Assembly: GCA_963978895.1 (NCBI GenBank)
Contig: OZ022241.1
Coordinates: forward strand, 8,204,802 to 8,268,801
Source of the DNA: Erpobdella octoculata
Lineage: Eukaryota; Annelida; Clitellata; Hirudinida; Erpobdellidae
Direction: 5' to 3'
Length of the DNA stretch: 64,000 nt
Shown piece after piece: positions 25,801 through 37,799 of this stretch (position 1 is its first letter; each line of letters begins with the position of its first letter). Below the pieces are notes generated by a model, which worked only from the letters and a program-made list of their open reading frames with translations, was not told the DNA's origin and did not search any database. A program made the translations under genes and the position numbers.

Positions 25801-25967
25801 TGTTCCAAATTGAAATATATCCAACGAAATCGTCACAGATGCAGTTATCGAAAAAATTAAAAATCCCAGAAAAGCAGGTCATGTACTGGTTTCAAAACAG
25901 GCGAATGAAGGAGAAACGTATTCGAAATAAGAACATTGAAGCTAAAAATCCTCAACTCGAAAAATGA
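22876..25967 (+). CDS. Divergent homeodomain transcription factor
   Basis: Four in-phase exons (22876-23600, 23727-24041, 25047-25633, 25732-25967) give about 620 residues. The first 540 are low complexity, rich in Asn and Ser, with no recognised domain. The last exon holds one homeodomain of normal length from KTTRPRTLF to WFQNRRMKEKR. It has Trp48, Phe49, Gln50, Asn51 and Arg53 of the recognition helix in place, so it should bind DNA in the nucleus, probably TAAT-type sites as Gln50 homeodomains do. Met46-Tyr47 (QVMYWF) and Glu56 are unusual. Met54 recalls ANTP-class proteins and the helix 1-2 turn IYPTK recalls paired-like ones, so I do not assign a class. Eleven residues after the domain end the protein. 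Intron 2 holds a 420-bp TATG array. ATG 22876 is the first Met in frame after an acceptor-like site. Confidence 0.85.
24367..24790. repeat. (TATG)n microsatellite in homeobox intron 2
   Basis: About 100 TATG units are followed by a single CGGACG interruption and a decayed GTGTGTGTGTGCGTGCG end. Confidence 0.97.
24835..24975. repeat. Pyrimidine-rich CCCGCTC minisatellite
   Basis: Imperfect units of GCTTTCCCGCTCCCATTC are followed by TTTGTGACCGATTTCAATTT. The same pair, minisatellite then TTTGTGACGGATTTCAATTT, occurs at 54690-55065. Shorter traces lie at 21060-21110 and 26995-27055. Confidence 0.65.
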
Positions 25968-26059
25968 TTTCTGCTTGTTCATAATTTAAAAATCACTATA
26001 TTATTAATCAGCTAATACAACCGTAAATTAAAGACTTACGATTTTATTACACACTTTTA

Positions 26060-26085
26060 CTTAACTTGACTTCTCTGTCTGTCTT

Positions 26086-26116
<31 letters not shown>

Positions 26117-26365
26117 CTCTGTCGTCAAATTTTGCAATTGATTTTAAACTAATTTCCCGATGAGCTAAAGACTTCAAAATTTAAACATATCTCCGAACTG
26201 ATTAATAATGCATTCTATCAAATTTTTGAATCGATTGGACAAAATTTAATTATATAATTATTTGTGATATTTTCGTAGAAATATTTATTGTCTATGCTAA
26301 TATGTTTGTTTTTTATGTAGTAAAAATATAAAAGAGGGTTTTTAAAAAACTTAGTTTTTGCTTCA
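26060..26365 (+). repeat. SSR-headed repeat, TGTC-headed subfamily
   Basis: A TCTG/TGTC run is followed by GTCAAATTTTGCAATTG, GATGAGCTAAAGACTTCAAA and a tail of AAAATATAAAAGAGGG then AAAACTTAGTTTTTGC. The order of parts matches the copies at 2001 and 5861. Confidence 0.6.
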
Positions 26366-26743
26366 CTTGTTTTGTTTTGAGTCGACAATGGGATGGTTTA
26401 AAATTAGGAGCATTTTTGTTCATAGCTGTGGGACGGGCAGGTGGTAGAATCTCCGGATTCGGGCAAAAATGCTTTTAAATTTAGGCAAAACGAAATTGAG
26501 TTATATGCAAAATGAGATGTAATTTTGGGCAGAACATTTAGACATTTTTATAAATTACCTAACAAATAATCCCCCGGTCATCAACTCTCAGGTCCGTAGC
26601 CAGGTGCGGTGCAAAAGGGCATATGACCCCCTTTGCAGGAGAAAAGCATAGATATTTGCACCATTTGCAATTCTGATGACAAAATAACGTTTGCACCCGA
26701 ATAACCTAACTCTAAACTTCATGTACATTGGTTATCACAAGAA

Positions 26744-26920
26744 CAGGGACGTCATTTCAGCAAAACCTTAGGGGGAAAGATGTTTTAGGGACCCACTCAG
26801 GGGCATAGCTAGGGTCTTCTGAGCCGGGGTGCTTCTAGTTTCCAAAAAACCTGCTGACCGTGGAGGGGGGGGGGTAGTTGGAGCGATCGCTCCCCCTGCC
26901 CCTCCTAATTGACGTTCCTG
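26744..26920 (+). mobile_element. MITE-like element, CAGGGACGTCATTT ends
   Basis: The left end CAGGGACGTCATTT and the right end AATTGACGTTCCTG are inverted repeats with two mismatches. The right side is followed by CACTGTGG, the same 8 bases that precede the related left end at 17506. The interior is G-run rich and non-coding. Confidence 0.55.
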
Positions 26921-26995
26921 CACTGTGGCATTTTTGTTTTACATGTGTTCTGTTTTGCTGATTCTTATGTTTTATGTTAAATCGACATGTGGGAT
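26921..26995 (+). mobile_element. Right half of the interrupted repeat
   Basis: CACTGTGGCATTTTTGTTTT through GACATGTGGGATGTT matches the minus strand of 46440-46528 closely. Confidence 0.6.
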
Positions 26996-27562
26996 GTTCC
27001 CGGTCGCTTTCCCTTTCCAGTTCGCTCTTTCGCTCTCGGTCGCTTTTATATTCGAATAACAAAATGCGCTACAGAAAGAAATTAGGTTTTCAACGTCAAT
27101 TGTGTTTTCATTTTTCAGTTTGTTCAAGCCAAACAACTCACTATCGGCGTGCAAATAAATTATACTTTTTCAACAGCTTCACCACCGCTATTTAAAATGT
27201 TATTAACACCCTCAAATATTAAATGTTTAAGTCACGGAGCAACTTTGTTCAACCGCAGTCGGCCATTTTTTTCGTGCGACCTAACACTTTTTCAGAAAGA
27301 GCTGCGGCGTTAGAATGTTTTTTTAAATGACATAATTGGTTCATCCGATTGAAATAATGAACGAGATAATTTTAATACTATTCAGGCTCAGACTCAAAAA
27401 ACATTCACACATCTATGAGAAGTTCAAACCGTTTAATTCCACAATACTTTTCAACGTTGGCGCCACGAAATCAGCAGACGTTTAAAGCATGCAAGAGGTT
27501 GTTCAGTGGTTCAGTGTTCATTTAAATTTCAATTTTTATTTGCTAAAAATAACCAAATTAAA

Positions 27563-28362
27563 AAACAAGTAAATTAAAAAAGAATTTTTAAAACCAATGC
27601 TCTTATATGTAATTAAAACACAAATTTTGCAATCAATTTTTTCTTATATTACTCTTTTATTTTATGTTAAAGTCGAAATATCTTAATTATATCGAAATTA
27701 ATTAAAATTATCTAAATTAATTGACTTATTGTAAAACTAATAATTGAATATTGCATTGTCTTCTATTTTGAGCATGTATGCAAAATTTGAAAAAATCTAT
27801 CATCAGGAAGTGACTCAAAAATTGATTGCAAGATTTGAAACAGACAGAGAAACAAACAGACAGACAGAGAAACAGAGACGACGAGTTAATAAAAGCATTG
27901 GTAATAATAATAAAAATATCATCAAAAAGCATCGAATTTAAATTTCTCAACTATTTTCATGAAAATTTCGTACACGCTTGAGAATCGCGGTCAGTGAGTG
28001 TGGTTCGTGTTAACTTGGTAAAATAGTCTGCCATTCGGTTAGCGTTTTGTGGTCAAGAAAACCCTCAAGAAAACCCTCAAGAAAACCCTCAAGAAACCCC
28101 TCGATAAAATCCTCAAGAAAATTAACTAAATTAATTGACTTATTGTAAAACTAATAATTGAATATTGCATTGTCTTCTATCTTGAGCATGTATGCAAAAT
28201 TTGAAAAAAATCTATCATCAGGAAGTGACTCAAAAATTGATTGCAAGATTTGAAACAGACAGAGAAACAGACAGACAGAGAAACAGACAGACATAGAAAC
28301 AGACAGACAGAGAAACAGACAGACAGAGAAACAGAGCCGACGAGTTAATAAAAGCATTGGTA
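27563..28362 (-). mobile_element. 0.8-kb dispersed element, copy 3
   Basis: It has the same start (ACAAGTAAATTAAAAA), internal AAGAAAACCCTC minisatellite (about four units here), internal duplication and GACGAGTTAATAAAAGCATT end as 17698-18533. The CAGA runs are longer in the right half. Confidence 0.7.
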
Positions 28363-28554
28363 AAAACATAATTTTTTTTATAAAGCTGAAATAAAGACAT
28401 TTTATTTTGAACGCCTTTAATGTTGGAAAATCCCAGTTTGTTGTGACCCGAAAATCTTCTACCTAATTCCAATCTTGTTAAAACTCTGTTTTTCAGCAAT
28501 CGATTTATTTGGTGTGTAGGAAGTTTTCGTGATAAGTTTTTTTAAAGATTTAAG

Positions 28555-29112
28555 CAGAGGCGTCTTCGTTTTACATTAAATGGCGCTGTCAGCATTATAA
28601 AAATCGAAATTGGGACGGGCGAATGAAGAAACATTTGGGGAAGAGGGCCGTGCGCAACGCGCGATAAATCGTGTGAAGATCATTAAATGAGAATTTACTG
28701 GTTCTCATCTCTAACTTCTTAGCAAGTGAAAGTTACATCATGGAGACCTTGCAAAGGAAGGACATTATAGGCTTAGAGCAAAGTGGACACGAATAACATT
28801 TTTATTTTCAAGCATCTCCTAAAGACACATTTTTTCTGATAACCATATAATTGCTGACAATTATCGCTATTATTACTTTTTTTATTCATTTTAATTCATT
28901 TCTATTATCCATTGTTCTGTAAAGCGTCCTTGATGTATTTATATTAACGGCAGTATATATGTTGTCAAATAACAAAATATAAAAATAATTATTTTCTTTG
29001 TAACAATTATGTATATTAGTTATGTAATTCACAATTTTGTTTGTGCTTGAAAATAGAAAAATTTGGGGAGGAGAGCCAGCCCCATAGACCTTGGGGGAGA
29101 TAGACGCCCCTG
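28555..29112 (+). mobile_element. MITE-like element, CAGAGGCGTCT/AGACGCCCCTG ends
   Basis: The 11-bp ends are inverted repeats with one mismatch and resemble the CAGRGGCGTC ends of other elements here. No clean target duplication is seen and no coding frame is present. Confidence 0.4.
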
Positions 29113-29322
29113 AGCAATACCTATATGACGACGTCATTCAATAAAACTCCACTGAGTTACCAAAAACAAAATTACAACTTTTAGAAGATAAAAGGCCCTT
29201 TTTGTGGTTTCAAGACTCTCGACTATCAGGAAAGTGTCCAAAGTAGTTTAAATTCCGAGTTAACAGTTAGGTTAGAATTTTACATTTTCACCTGAAATAA
29301 TTCGATGGGTTTTATTTAGCAG

Positions 29323-32300
29323 AGTTTCTCTGCTCAATGTTGTCGGCAATTCTTTACGGGATGACAAGTATTTCTCCAGGGGGTCAACAAAGAATGAAGA
29401 AGGAGGAGATTCCACTCACTGTTGTCCCAATTGTGGATCACATAAGTTGAAGGTCAACATCGAAACTCTTTCTCGCGGTGAGATGATATTTATCATTAAA
29501 TGGCTTGGTTCTTATTTGTTGATTATTAAATGGAAATGAATAAACAAATTTTACAAACCAAATAAATTAATCAATTAAAAACGTGCGTGCGTATCAAAAT
29601 AGATTGATGCGGCTAAGTGATGAATTTGTACTGTTAGTTGGTTGGATAACGCAATTTGTTGAATTAGTCGTGATTAGCAGGTACAAACTTTGTAAAGTGT
29701 GCTGATTGTAACCACATATTCCTCCTCGGCCACACTCAGGCACCTCGCAAGAGTGAACGCCCCCCGCAAAAGATCATCCCCTCACCTACTCAAGTAAGCA
29801 AAACTTTTAATTTTGATTTCACTTTGCTTCATATTATGGTGGATGTATTGTGAATGATTGTTATTTAATCAGAATATTTTTTTGTTTGAAGATTCGCAGT
29901 TTCTTGGATCAGTTCGTCATCGGCCAAGACCACGCCAAAAAAGTTCTCTCTGTAGCAGTGTACAACCATTACAAGAGAATCATACACAACTCACACCTTG
30001 CAGATTCATCATCATCATCATTAGTATCATCATCATCAGCAGCAGCAACATCACCATCACATTCGTTGTTTTCAAAGAAGGAGCGGAAGAGGAAGCAACT
30101 CTTTCCCGGCGACCTCGTTCTACGGCAGGATCAGAGTGAGATTGCTTCAAACATGATTATGATGAATTTGTGATTTTATATTTTTGGCAATAAAGCTGGC
30201 AAACGAAGTATATTTGCAAGTTCTGGTTGTCATATCTAAAAATTACTAGTTATGATGGATATTATTGCATCGTCTTTAGCATAAATCAGTGACGTTAATT
30301 TGAAGATTAGTTATAAAGATCGTATCTCATCTTTGTGAAATTTTGAAGTAACTAGAAATAACGAAAAAAACCGTTCTGCTAAACAACTGATAATAGGTTA
30401 TAAGACTTAAGATGTTTTCAATAGCCCTTACAGTCAGTTTTGGTTTATATTGTACAGTACTTTTCTTCACATACGAATTCTATATTTACCATTTTTTCTC
30501 ATGCATGACCATTTGTTTTCTGACGAATTGCTTTTACAGATAGAACGTCACTCCACATTTAAGAGCTTCTTTTTAGGACCCGATTTCTGTGACATTTTTA
30601 AGTCGTTAATAGAGAGTACCGGTTTATATAAATACACCATAATATAAATATACCAGGAGACAATGTAGCTCACTATAATATAAATACACCAGGAGACAAT
30701 GAAGCGCACTGTCACCAGCTGATGACCACTCATTCATATCCTATCGTCAATAATCAACTGGAAAAAAGCAACATCATTCTCGTCGGTCCTACTGGAAGTG
30801 GAAAAACCTTCATGGTCAAAACACTGGCGCGGTTTCTCGACGTTCCTTTTGCCATTTCCGACTGCACTTCACTGACGCAAGCAGGATACGTCGGAGATGA
30901 TGTAGAATCAGTCGTCATGAGACTTCTTCAAACTGCTGATTATGACGTTGAAAAGGCCCAGCAGGGTGAGAAAAATGATTTTTTTTCATCAATTCATTTT
31001 CTGTATTTCAAGACCCTGATTATTTTACAACATCTTCAGAAGGTCGCGCGCAAAAATATTTGTATTTATTGTCAATCATTAATGACATTTTTACATTTAA
31101 TAATTTAATTCAGGCATTAATGACATTTTTACATTTAATAATTGTATTCAGGCATTATCTTTCTCGACGAGATCGATAAAATTTGCAGCGCCAAGTTATT
31201 GAATAACATGAGAGATGTTGGTGGAGAAGGTGTTCAGCAGGTTGTCTTGAATTTTCAATTAAGTAAATTAGACGCAAGATTTCATTTTTCTTTAAATGTT
31301 TTATCTTCATCGAGAGTCGGAACTGATATTATTGTCATCATCGTCGTCATCCCACCACCACCATCATCATCATCATCATCTCACCACCACCATTATCCCG
31401 CCACTAACACCACTACCACCAGCATCTTCATCGTCATCAAACAGGGTCTTTTAAAACTACTTGAGGGAACAAGCATCAACGTTCCAGACTCGAAATCTTC
31501 GAAACCAAGGGAGACGGTTGTCATAGATACGACAAACATTCTCTTCGTTGCTTCAGGAGCTTTCGACGGCTTGACCAACATCGTCAAACAGAGAAAACTC
31601 ATGAAAGTTTGTTTTGTCCGTTATTAATATCAGACCTTTTTTAAGGGAGTGTAGCGGATCCTGAGCTCTGTATTAGCAAGCAGCAGTGATTATGCCTTGT
31701 TTGAACCAGAACCTAGAGTGGACCGCGTTACAAGAGCACATGGCATTGGGCAAGTTGAAAGTTCTATCTGCCCCAAAGCACTAATAAAATTTTATTTTTA
31801 TTGTGTAATTTCTTTGAAATGTATACTTGTCGTTTGCTTTTGTCGGGTACACAGTTCTACACAGTAGTATACAGTACTACACAGTACTACACAGTACTAC
31901 ACAGTACTACACAGTACTATACAGCTATTTATAAAACTATTTGTCGGTAGTCGGTATGATAAAAAAAGTCCATTATTAACTGAGATGAATGCATATGAAT
32001 CATCATAGCATCGTCTTTTTTTGCATGGTTTCTTGAATTAAGGAGTGTCATTGAGTGACGCAGTTCATATGCGCCAAAAAATTCTAAATTTATAATTCTA
32101 AATTTTACAAACATTATTTTTTTCTTCTAATAAAATAAAATTTCCAAAAACAGCACTTGGGTTTTGAGACTTTCGCTAGTCAAAAAGAGTCTTTGACCAG
32201 AGACAACGATGATTGGTTCTTGAATCAAATGGAATCAAGAGATTTGATAAAGTTTGGAATGATTCCAGAATTCGTGGGCAGATTTCCGGTAACTGTACCG

Positions 32301-32910
32301 TTCCATAATCTGGACGCCAGCATGCTGACTAAGATACTTTCCGAGCCCAAGGATGCACTTCTGAACCAATATCAGTTGCTGTTCCAGATGGATGACGTAT
32401 GTACAAGCTTTTAACTGTTGCAAATCATTTTTCAAACGAAATAATTGTGATGTGCTTGTATTTCATCATCTGTAATGAATTGTTTAAAACTTTTACAGGT
32501 AAAACTCCAGTTTACTCCAGAAGCTGTGCAAGCCATAGCATCGATTGCCGTTGAAAAGCAAATTGGAGCCAGAGGATTGAGATCAGTCCTGGTAAACTAT
32601 TAAATATTTTTATTTCCTGGACGCTTGTCATTTCTGTTCTGCCTTCCCTTGATCAGTGTGATTAGTATTCATGTTTATGAAATTGAGAAGAAACAAATGA
32701 TCATCCATTAAGTACGGTTTCTTAAAATTAAACTAACGTGGTTATAATTATTAACAGGAGAAGATACTACTGAATCCAATGTTCGCATGTCCACAATCGA
32801 ACATCTGTGAGATTTTAGTAACAGAAGACGTTGTACTGAAGAATGTGGATCCCCTGTACGTATCTCGTGTCAATGACGTGTCTTCGGCTTTTCCCGACAA
32901 CAAGCCCTGA
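29323..32910 (+). CDS. CLPX: Mitochondrial ClpX, AAA+ unfoldase (5' exon not found)
   Basis: Nine in-phase exons are clear: 29323-29477, 29681-29793, 29892-30135, 30693-30965, 31152-31240, 31445-31606, 32154-32396, 32499-32591 and 32758-32910. ClpX unfolds matrix proteins and feeds them to the ClpP protease. A C4 zinc site (CPNCG and CADCN) is split over exons 1 and 2. Then come [23 protein letters not shown], Walker A GPTGSGKT, pore loop GYVGD, Walker [33 protein letters not shown], an LGF loop for ClpP contact, GMIPEFVGR with the arginine finger, and sensor-2 GARGLR. A Ser/Ala and Lys-rich insert separates YNHYKRI from the Walker A exon. No in-frame Met precedes exon 1, so a 5' exon with the mitochondrial presequence must lie upstream. 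A 40-bp duplication next to exon 4 (about 30645-30705) places two acceptors; only the second gives a long open frame. Confidence 0.93.
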
Positions 32911-34145
32911 ATGAGAAACATTTGAAGAATTCCATCACAGCTGTTACCGAAAAACTAACTCGGTGATATGTTTTTGTTGTTGCACATTAAAAAGGCTGTT
33001 TTTGTTCAATATTTACATTGAGAACTAAAATTTTTATATTAACTCGAGATTCATTTCGTCTTCAACTGCGCTCTGCATTTTCTGGATCTGATTTTTTATA
33101 TTTCATCCAACCGTTCCCGATTGAAAAGCAATAAAACGTTTATAAGAAACTTTAAGAATAAATGTTTGCGAAATCTTAATGATTCACAATTACATGTGTT
33201 GTGAGGTAACGTTGACCCCATGGCTCGATATTTTCAACATCTGCTACGATTGGTTACGAATACGAAGAAAAAACGGTTCATCAAATTTTCTTGTTTTCTA
33301 TCGGATTTTAGATTCTTATTTTATGAAAAATTCGATTTTGTGGAAATTTAATCTTCCATCAAATGACTCGTTTCTTTCAGACGAGTTTAAGCATGTTAAT
33401 ATTAGTTTGAAATTAATTCTAATTGTGATTTTCTTGTCTTGTCTCGTTTTGCTTGTGTTTGCGTTGCACTTTCTTGGTAGTTAACAAACACCAGCTAATG
33501 CAAAATGGCGGGCTTAAATAACAAAAACTTTTTTGTGTTTTCCTGATCAGAGCGGCAAAATAATAATTCAATTTTTTTAATAATTTTTTCCGCCATCTGG
33601 GTAGACTTTCCAGACAACGTCATCGGCAGCGTCAAAAGAAAGGCATCGGGAGAGGGTGTGTTTTTTTAATCTTTCAAAAGAAGTGAAATTTAATGTAAAA
33701 ATGCTTGCAATCCTTTCCTATATTGTGAAGAATACTTTTATTAAGAACGAATATACGTAATTTAAATATTACGAAATGTAATTCCAATTAAGAAATCAGC
33801 CAGCAAAGATACTTGCTGGTTTCAGAAAACTAAAAAGATACAAGAATGTAAGGAATTAACGGGTCTCTCTATTTTATGGAATACTTAATTGGAATGGTCT
33901 ATAAATAGATAAAAAACATTAGGAGACAAGTTTATCATCGAGTTGCAAGAATTCCATCTTCAGGGTTGTTTTGAAATTTCTGTATATGCGTATATATATA
34001 TTTTCTTTTTATATTTGAATGACATCCTATCGAGTTACAACTTTTCCTCTCTCAAATAACTTTCAACTCAGGTTTCATTTAACTGAGACGATGTTGTCAG
34101 CTTATTTTGGAATCTATGAATAAATTATCGTTAAAACACATCCCT
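32911..34145. other. ClpX 3' flank
   Basis: AATAAA at 33130 may serve as the polyA signal. A 101-codon open frame (33182-33484) ends in one hydrophobic segment but has no recognised similarity and sits in AT-rich DNA; I treat it as chance. Confidence 0.3.
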
Positions 34146-34149
34146 TTGT

Positions 34150-34320
34150 TAAGTCTTATCCCTTATTAGGACTCATACCTTATTAGGACTCATCCCTTAT
34201 TAGGACTCATTCCTTATTAGGACTCATCCCTTATTAGGACTCATCCCTTATTAGGACTCATCCCTTGTTAGGACCCATCCCTTGTTAGGACTCATCCCTT
34301 GTTAGGGCTCATCCATGGAC
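34150..34320. repeat. 17-bp minisatellite, about ten units
   Basis: The unit is CCCTTATTAGGACTCAT, with a shift to CCCTTGTTAGGACTCAT in the last units. Confidence 0.9.
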
Positions 34321-34354
34321 TTCTATATAATAGCTATTATAGAGATGTCCATGG
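34313..34354. repeat. 42-bp near-perfect palindrome
   Basis: CCATGGACTTCTATATAATA is mirrored by TATTATAGAGATGTCCATGG around AGC, with about two mismatches. It sits between two copies of GGCTCATC at the end of the 17-bp minisatellite. Confidence 0.8.
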
Positions 34355-34369
34355 CTCATCCCTCTCGGT

Positions 34370-34950
34370 TATTTTCTCTCATTTGCAAATGCTTGACTGA
34401 AACAGTTAGTTACAGCAGACATGCACTCTTATGGTTTAAATTTAAATTTTAAAGATGTCAACATGAATACTTTCAGGCAACCAACAAGCAGGCCTGTCAC
34501 ACCACTGGACCACCATCGTTGATTGCAGAGCCAAAGATCAAGTTTCAGTGCATTAATGTTGATTATTTAAATAATCATTAATATCGTTCAATTCAAAGGA
34601 AGTTCACTTGAGATGAACACAACGAAATTTGATCCACCGAACCAGTTGGCTTTGCAGGTTTGAAAAATGGAATCAAAACTAGGAAAAATTTGACTCCGTA
34701 CATCCCTGGATGTGTTTGTTTACAATCTGTGTGTGTTTTTGTTGTCGTCTCGAATGTCAATTGAACGGGCATGAATCACTGCAATGTTGAACATCCACGA
34801 AATTTAATTTACAATTCATCAACATTTTTACACGAATGCTTCGCATTTCGAGCTGTTTGTTGTTTCTTCTCCAGGCTAACGTAGTAGACGACGTGTCCGC
34901 AAATCGCATCATCATGATCACCACAACCCTAATAATCATTGTCCTCCTCC
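34370..34950. other. Non-coding spacer
   Basis: An acceptor-like CTTTCAG near 34478 is followed by a short open stretch to a TAA near 34580, but no donor partner or similarity supports an exon. I see nothing else. Confidence 0.3.
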
Positions 34951-35165
<215 letters not shown>

Positions 35166-37400
35166 ATTGTTATTATCAATAGTATAACGTACTCGATTGC
35201 TCCTTATTAGATTTTATTTTATACACGAGTGTGTAATCCAGGTGTTACCATTGACGACAGTGTACTTACAACGTCTGTGATATCTATGGTATCTTATGAC
35301 ATCTATGGTGATCCTATTACCAGCTTAAAAATTAATTTGCGTCTTAAAATAATAATAATAATATATCATGGAGATACATTTAATGGCCAAGTGCACAATT
35401 TATATATTATTAAAGCTGGATATTTTGCCTGCGAAGATAAACGCACCGAATGTTACAAACTTCACAGACAAGGGATGCACGTGATTGAAACACACGCACC
35501 CAAATGATCACATCCATGCACTTTCTCCAGACTTACGATACGATTAACTTAATTCTTCTTAATTTGCAATTCACAGACCCATTTTATGCTTTCCAACGTA
35601 TTATAAATCCAATCCAACTCACTCCATCATCATCATTATCAGCTGATGATTATCCAGACGATTAAAGTTCAGTAGATACGCCATAACGTTAAAGAGGTCT
35701 TGGTAACTAATCTATTAAAATTAGAATTAGAATACATTCCACACACGTGACAAATCGTACATCGCGGATTGGCCGGTGTGCACGCACAGGACCAGGTGTA
35801 GCCAGTAATAGAAATAGTAGGCACTAGGCATACTTTGCTAATCGGACAGTAGGCAACAATGTTATATTTGACTTTCAAATTAACATAACTCGTTCGATTC
35901 TGCTTGCTAACCTGCTTTCTTTTTTAGTTGTAATTTGACGTATTTTCTGTTTATCAGGTTTTGATAAACAGACACATAGAGATATAAACACTAAACACCA
36001 GTGGAATTTACTGCAAGAATAATTTTTTTCGTTTTGGATTTATCAAGCCGCATCAGAATGTATAGAAGAGATGTGGTAAACTTTGAAATCGAGCAAAGCG
36101 ACCGCACTATGAAACGGAGAGAGGAGAAAGAGAGAGATAGGAATGTGCCTTGCCCAAGATAAAACGTAAGATTTTATGAGTTGAATGCCTCCGATGAATT
36201 CAGATTCTTATTTCATTTTCTTGTAGCGGCTAAGTCGATGATGTCGGCGTTGTTGACAGTAAACGAAAAAAAGAATAGATCGTTTCATAGCAGGGAATGT
36301 TGTTGTTGTTAGATCGTCCGTCTGTAATGCTCTCTCCCTGTGATTTCACGACTCGCTGGTTCGAAGTTTGATGTTCGAGAGTGTTGTTCCGATGAAATTC
36401 ATTGTTGGTTCTTCTCTAGAGGAGTGGATTTGTTTTTGAAGTGCTGAAAGAAACAAAGAAGGTAAGTAAGTAAGTAAGTGTTATTATTTTTGTTATATAC
36501 ACCTCTTGCCTATCATCGCCAGCTGATCATTGTTTGTAAATATATGCGTTAAAAAATTCCTTGGTACTACAGAAGATGTTTTTTTTGCGTAACAAGGAGA
36601 TGGAAGAGCTTTATGGTACGAGCGATCACTTGTGCTTTTTAAAAGTGAAAGAAAAATACGAATTACAAAAAGATAGAATAGTTATAGTTTATTATCTGTA
36701 AATCAAATATATTTTGAAGTCGTTGGGTTTTCGTGAGCATTTGTAATTAAGATGGTAAAATGGTAAAAACAGATTTCTGATAGGTTTCAGTTCTACCCAG
36801 TTCTATGCTTAAAAATATTTAACTTCTTTTGCACGAATCTCTAAAAATGTCGTTTTCGTTATCATTTCTTAATTACATGAAATTTTTTTGTCAAATAAAT
36901 GTTTATTTACATTTCTCTTATTTTCTAGCTGGGAGGCGTTTCACACCAAAATATCCCCGCTTTTCGCTCCCCTGCACAAGGGGCTTGTGATAGAGCAGAT
37001 AGAAGTTTTGAAACTAACAAATATCACGTGGCAAACCCAATTTTGATTATCTGTTTCGTGAAAATAAGTTCTATTCTGTAAACATTTGGTTTATTTCTCA
37101 CTTAGATTTTATTTTATTTTTAACTCAATTCCTAGTTCGCACAGACGAAATTATTTATTGAGTTTCATGAATTTCTTCTTTTTAATACTTAATATGCTTA
37201 TATATATACATTTCATGTTTTTTTTATTTCATGTTTATTTTTATTTCATGTTTATTTTTATTTTATGTTTATTTTTATTTCATGTTTTATGTTTATGATG
37301 ATGTGTACCTCGAACCTAGATGTTAAAAACGACTTCGCTCACATCTTTATCACCTCTGCTTTGAACTTCTTCACTCACCAATCCAATCCATCAATTCACC
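35166..37400. other. Spacer; possible 5' UTR exon near 36290-36462
   Basis: A non-repetitive stretch at 36290-36462 ends in GAAGGTAAGTAAGTAAGTAAG, a strong donor followed by three extra GTAA units. It could be a 5' exon of the Shroom-type gene downstream, but no cDNA evidence is available. Small open frames at 35229-35507 (+) and 35669-35878 (-) are not recognised. Confidence 0.3.
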
Positions 37401-37424
37401 CACCCATTTATGCATTCATTCATT

Positions 37425-37685
37425 CATCCATCCATCCATCCATCCATCCATCCATCCATCCATCCATCCATCCATCCATCCATCCATCCATCCATCCATC
37501 CATCCATCCATCCATCCATCCATCCATCCATCCATCCATCCATCCATCCATCCATCCATCCATCCATCCATCCATCCATCCATCCATCCATCCATCCATC
37601 CATCCATCCATCCATCCATCCATCCATCCATCCATCCATCCATCCATCCATCCATCCATCCATCCATCCATCCATCCATCCATCC
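37425..37685. repeat. (CATC)n microsatellite
   Basis: About 64 CATC units run without interruption. Confidence 0.97.
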
Positions 37686-37790
37686 ACCCACCAACCCACC
37701 CACCCACCCACCCACCCACTCACCCACCCACCCACTCACTCACCCACCCACCCACTCACCCACCCACTCACCCACCCACCCACACATCCA
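37686..37790. repeat. (CACC/CACT)n extension of the CATC array
   Basis: The CATC array passes into CACCCACCCACTCACC units, which look like derived variants of it. Confidence 0.9.
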
Positions 37791-37799
37791 TCTATCCTG

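Noticed and set aside
33182..33484. 101-codon open frame with one C-terminal hydrophobic segment
   Set aside because: No recognised similarity, AT-rich composition and no splice or promoter support.
33604..34580. Possible exons VDFPDNVIGSVKRKASGE (33604) and ATNKQACHTTGPP (34478) as alternative ClpX 3' exons
   Set aside because: The junctions can be made to fit but neither piece resembles ClpX or any family I know.
35669..35878. Minus-strand 69-codon Cys-rich frame
   Set aside because: Seven cysteines are suggestive of a small secreted protein, but there is no signal peptide and no known spacing pattern.
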